From Spongospora subterranea (Eukaryota; Endomyxa; Phytomyxea; Plasmodiophorida; Plasmodiophoridae): a stretch of 26,967 nucleotides of DNA. A program made the position numbers and the translations under genes. The stretch's first letter is position 1. Each line of letters starts with the position of its first letter. The notes beneath the pieces were generated by a model. The model was not told the origin of the DNA. It did no database searches and saw only the letters and a list, made by a program, of their open reading frames with translations. Shown here piece by piece: positions 24,301 to 26,967 of the stretch. The stretch spans positions 4,214 through 31,180 of the forward strand of contig OUQQ01000181.1 of the NCBI GenBank assembly GCA_900404475.1. The letters run 5' to 3'.

Positions 24301-26967
24301 AGCATTCCATTCTAAATGTTGCGCTACAATGATTTTGATTTCTTGTATTTCAAGAAGCGCAGTCTGCCTTTGCGTTGGTGGAGTAATAACATCGCCACGA
24401 ATTTCATCAAGGAGATCATCGATTGCGCACCCCTGATATTCAAAGTGAGATGGGATTTTCATTCTGTACAAACAATTTCTTGTTACCTGCGATGCCATGC
24501 AGCTCAGAAGTGACACGGCAGTCTTGGACACTTCGACAGAAACCTCCATTGTCACCGAATTTTGAAAATTCAGATGCCAATGGGTGCGAGGACTACATAT
24601 TTCCGGTTCATAAACGACATCGGCTTGGCCATCGAATTGTAAATCATCACGATTTGTTTTCAAACCAGTCGAGAATTCCTCATACCTGTGATGATTTTAG
24701 TGGGCAAAACAAGGCTGGACTTCCCAACGCTACCATGCATCAACGAAATTTGCTAGCCTTTTCGGAGTAACAAAGGTTCCGAATATTTTGCAAAAGCGAT
24801 GTTGCGACAGAGGATCGCCACTGTCTGATCTAGACAGCAATCTAGGAAGAAGCGAGTAAACGCCAGCGCTTGACCCAGAAAGACGTGCATCATGGAGAAA
24901 AGATGGTGCACCTGAGCTCTTCTGTTTTTAATGCAGTGCAATGAAAACTCGTGCGACTCACGTTCAAGTTCAAAAATAATGTCAGGGACATGTCGAGAAC
25001 AAGATCGGGTTTCAGACACTATGTATTTGGGATAGAAGTGATCATGTGAAATCCTGCCCTAAGTTAAGATGAACAAATATTCCACAACCACCAGCGAAAA
25101 TATAAGAACCCGTTCGTGATCAGAAACAGTCGTTTCATCATCCATTGCTGAAAAGTATGAATCGCTGCTTTCCGAATCGACCATAGCGTTCACAGCAGTA
25201 GCGACTTCACCATTCAAAGTTTCATCCGAATCGGAATCGTTTGATTTGTTTTTTGTCTGGTGCGATAATTACATGAAAATAGACTGAAGTAACCTGTGAT
25301 ATCCCTTACCCTATCGCTGTTCCGCATACCCCATTGAGGCTCGGGATCGATCGAATGCAGAGGAAGTCGAGGTATGCTGCTTTCGAACCCAAGCTTGATT
25401 TCGTCAACGGACCGAGGTTGATGAGCTTCTCCAGTGACGACTTGTGATGATAGCTTTTCGATGTTGAACGTCCCAAGATTATATTCAAAGATGCGCAAAT
25501 CATCCCATTTCTTTAACCTCGCGTTTGCGGGAAACCTATTGAGACCCTGGAAATCGTGGCGAAAGGAGGTTAACTGATAAGAAACAAACATCACTACCAA
25601 GCAATTGAAATTATAAAGAACTCTAACATTATTATGGATAAACCACGAATTTGGATTGTCACTTAAGCATTCTTCTGACGCGGGCACAAGAAAATCTCTT
25701 TGTTTTTTCAATTTGAGGTTACGATCAGCGTCATCATTATCGTTGGTAATCAGCAGATTCGCAGAGATGAAGGTGGTAACCGGACAGAATACCAACCTAT
25801 ACAGAACAATCATGAAAGGTGAACCTTTTCATATTTCAGACTCAAACCTGCTGTCCATCGTCTGATCCACAGATTCAGACAACTGTAGAACTTCGATTTT
25901 GAGAAGTGGAATTTCAATGAACTGCTTGGATACTGCATTGTTTGTGATTAAACAAGATGTGCATCTATGGCCATGTTAGCACCGAGAATTCGCACTCAAG
26001 CTTTATTTACAAAGAAGCCCCAAACTGGAGAGACATCTTTATCAAGCTTGTAGACCCTAATAGAATAAATGAAGCACTGGCAAGAGTTACTGATAACCTC
26101 CTATCGCATATTTCCCACAGCAATTCTTCCTATGGAGGCCATTTTGTTAACAAACCCACACCCGGTTTCGCAAAAAGCGTACCTCCGTTTGGAAAGAAGT
26201 GTCAAAAGGAGTTTCACCAAAATTATCAACGGCATCTTTCCACTATACAATTTTCAACAGCGGTTTGGTCATGAAATACGGTTTATCCACCTGCCTACTT
26301 ATAATGTTCAACGACCGGGTCAGGTCCAGAAATTGAGAAAAAACCATCTGGCCAGTCCATTCGTCAATATGTACGTCCCAGCTTGAACCTTTGACGTAAA
26401 AGTTTGGTGAAGGGGAATACAAACTAGTCTTTCTGATGGTTACTCCTTTGCAGCGTCAGATAACTGCTTTAGAAATGTGGGATGGACATTTACCGGAAAA
26501 CTGAAAATATGTTTCAGGTTCTACAGTATAGCTTCCGTTAAAATACAGAAGAGCACACGATTGTTGCCGAGACTTCTCTAGAGGCACAGTGACAGTGATC
26601 GGACTCAAACTGAGGACGATTAATATGTTAGGTTGAATATTTGAGGCACAGCCTACCTTAACGTTAAATCGAAATCCTGTTCAATGCAGCGTAATTCCAG
26701 GTTGATGTCAAATACTCGAACCGTTGGTTGTTTTTGTTCCGTCCCAGTAACCGAATTAAACGGCAACTTCAGGGTGAATCCTTCGCAATCTAAACAAAGG
26801 CTAGTTTCGAATGAATTTACATCACCAAGGTGATTCTGAAATAAGAAACAACGGGATTGAGACTGAAGATATGAGCAGGCAGAAGAGAAGGAACTGTGTT
26901 ACCTGGTAATATAAAACCTGACGATGTTTGCTGATGAGGTTTCTCTGTGAACAAGCATACACAGCGT

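Overview
This is eukaryotic nuclear DNA. Genes are split by short GT-AG introns (the ones I could phase are mostly 46-66 bp, several with a CTAAC or TTAAC branch-like motif), neighbouring genes are closely packed, and degenerate LTR retrotransposons lie between them. Single-copy eukaryotic genes (NIP7, a BCP1/BCCIP homologue, a tandem PHD protein, a giant lipid-transfer-like protein) are interspersed with Ty1/copia and Ty3/gypsy remains. An early-diverging fungus or another small-genome unicellular eukaryote would fit. The sequence alone does not fix the lineage.

Layout. 1-1.9 kb: retroelement debris on the minus strand (gypsy integrase zinc finger at the edge, copia integrase core), then a large inverted duplication in which a gypsy gag fragment is joined to a copia integrase fragment. 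1.95-5.0 kb: three compact genes. NIP7 (minus) and BCP1 (plus) diverge from a 188-bp spacer, and BCP1 meets a coiled-coil gene (minus) tail to tail with 9 bp between stop codons. 5.55-6.76 kb: a six-exon minus-strand gene, perhaps a La-related protein. 7.45-8.14 kb: a three-exon tandem PHD-finger gene on the plus strand. 8.3-10.0 kb: a decayed copia element (minus). 10.3-11.1 kb: gypsy gag-protease relic (plus). 11.57-11.86 kb: a MITE-like element. 11.9-12.57 kb: a second large fold-back. 12.8-16.67 kb: a second, fuller copia element (minus) retaining gag, protease, integrase, RT and RNase H in pieces. 16.8-17.4 kb: a second copy of the gypsy gag-protease relic. 18.1 kb to the right edge: one long intron-dense gene on the minus strand, whose C-terminal end is in the window and whose 5' end lies outside. 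It looks like a bridge-like lipid-transfer protein of the Csf1/BLTP1 type.

How the parts relate. NIP7 and BCP1 are both linked to 60S ribosomal subunit production and share one intergenic region, so co-expression is plausible. The TE-rich 8.3-17.4 kb block separates the compact gene cluster from the giant gene. Three clear inverted duplications of TE-like sequence (1.03-1.83, 9.83-9.95, 11.9-12.57 kb) are the most unusual structural feature. I found no sign of an operon, CRISPR array, tRNA or rRNA gene, and no convincing new molecular system.
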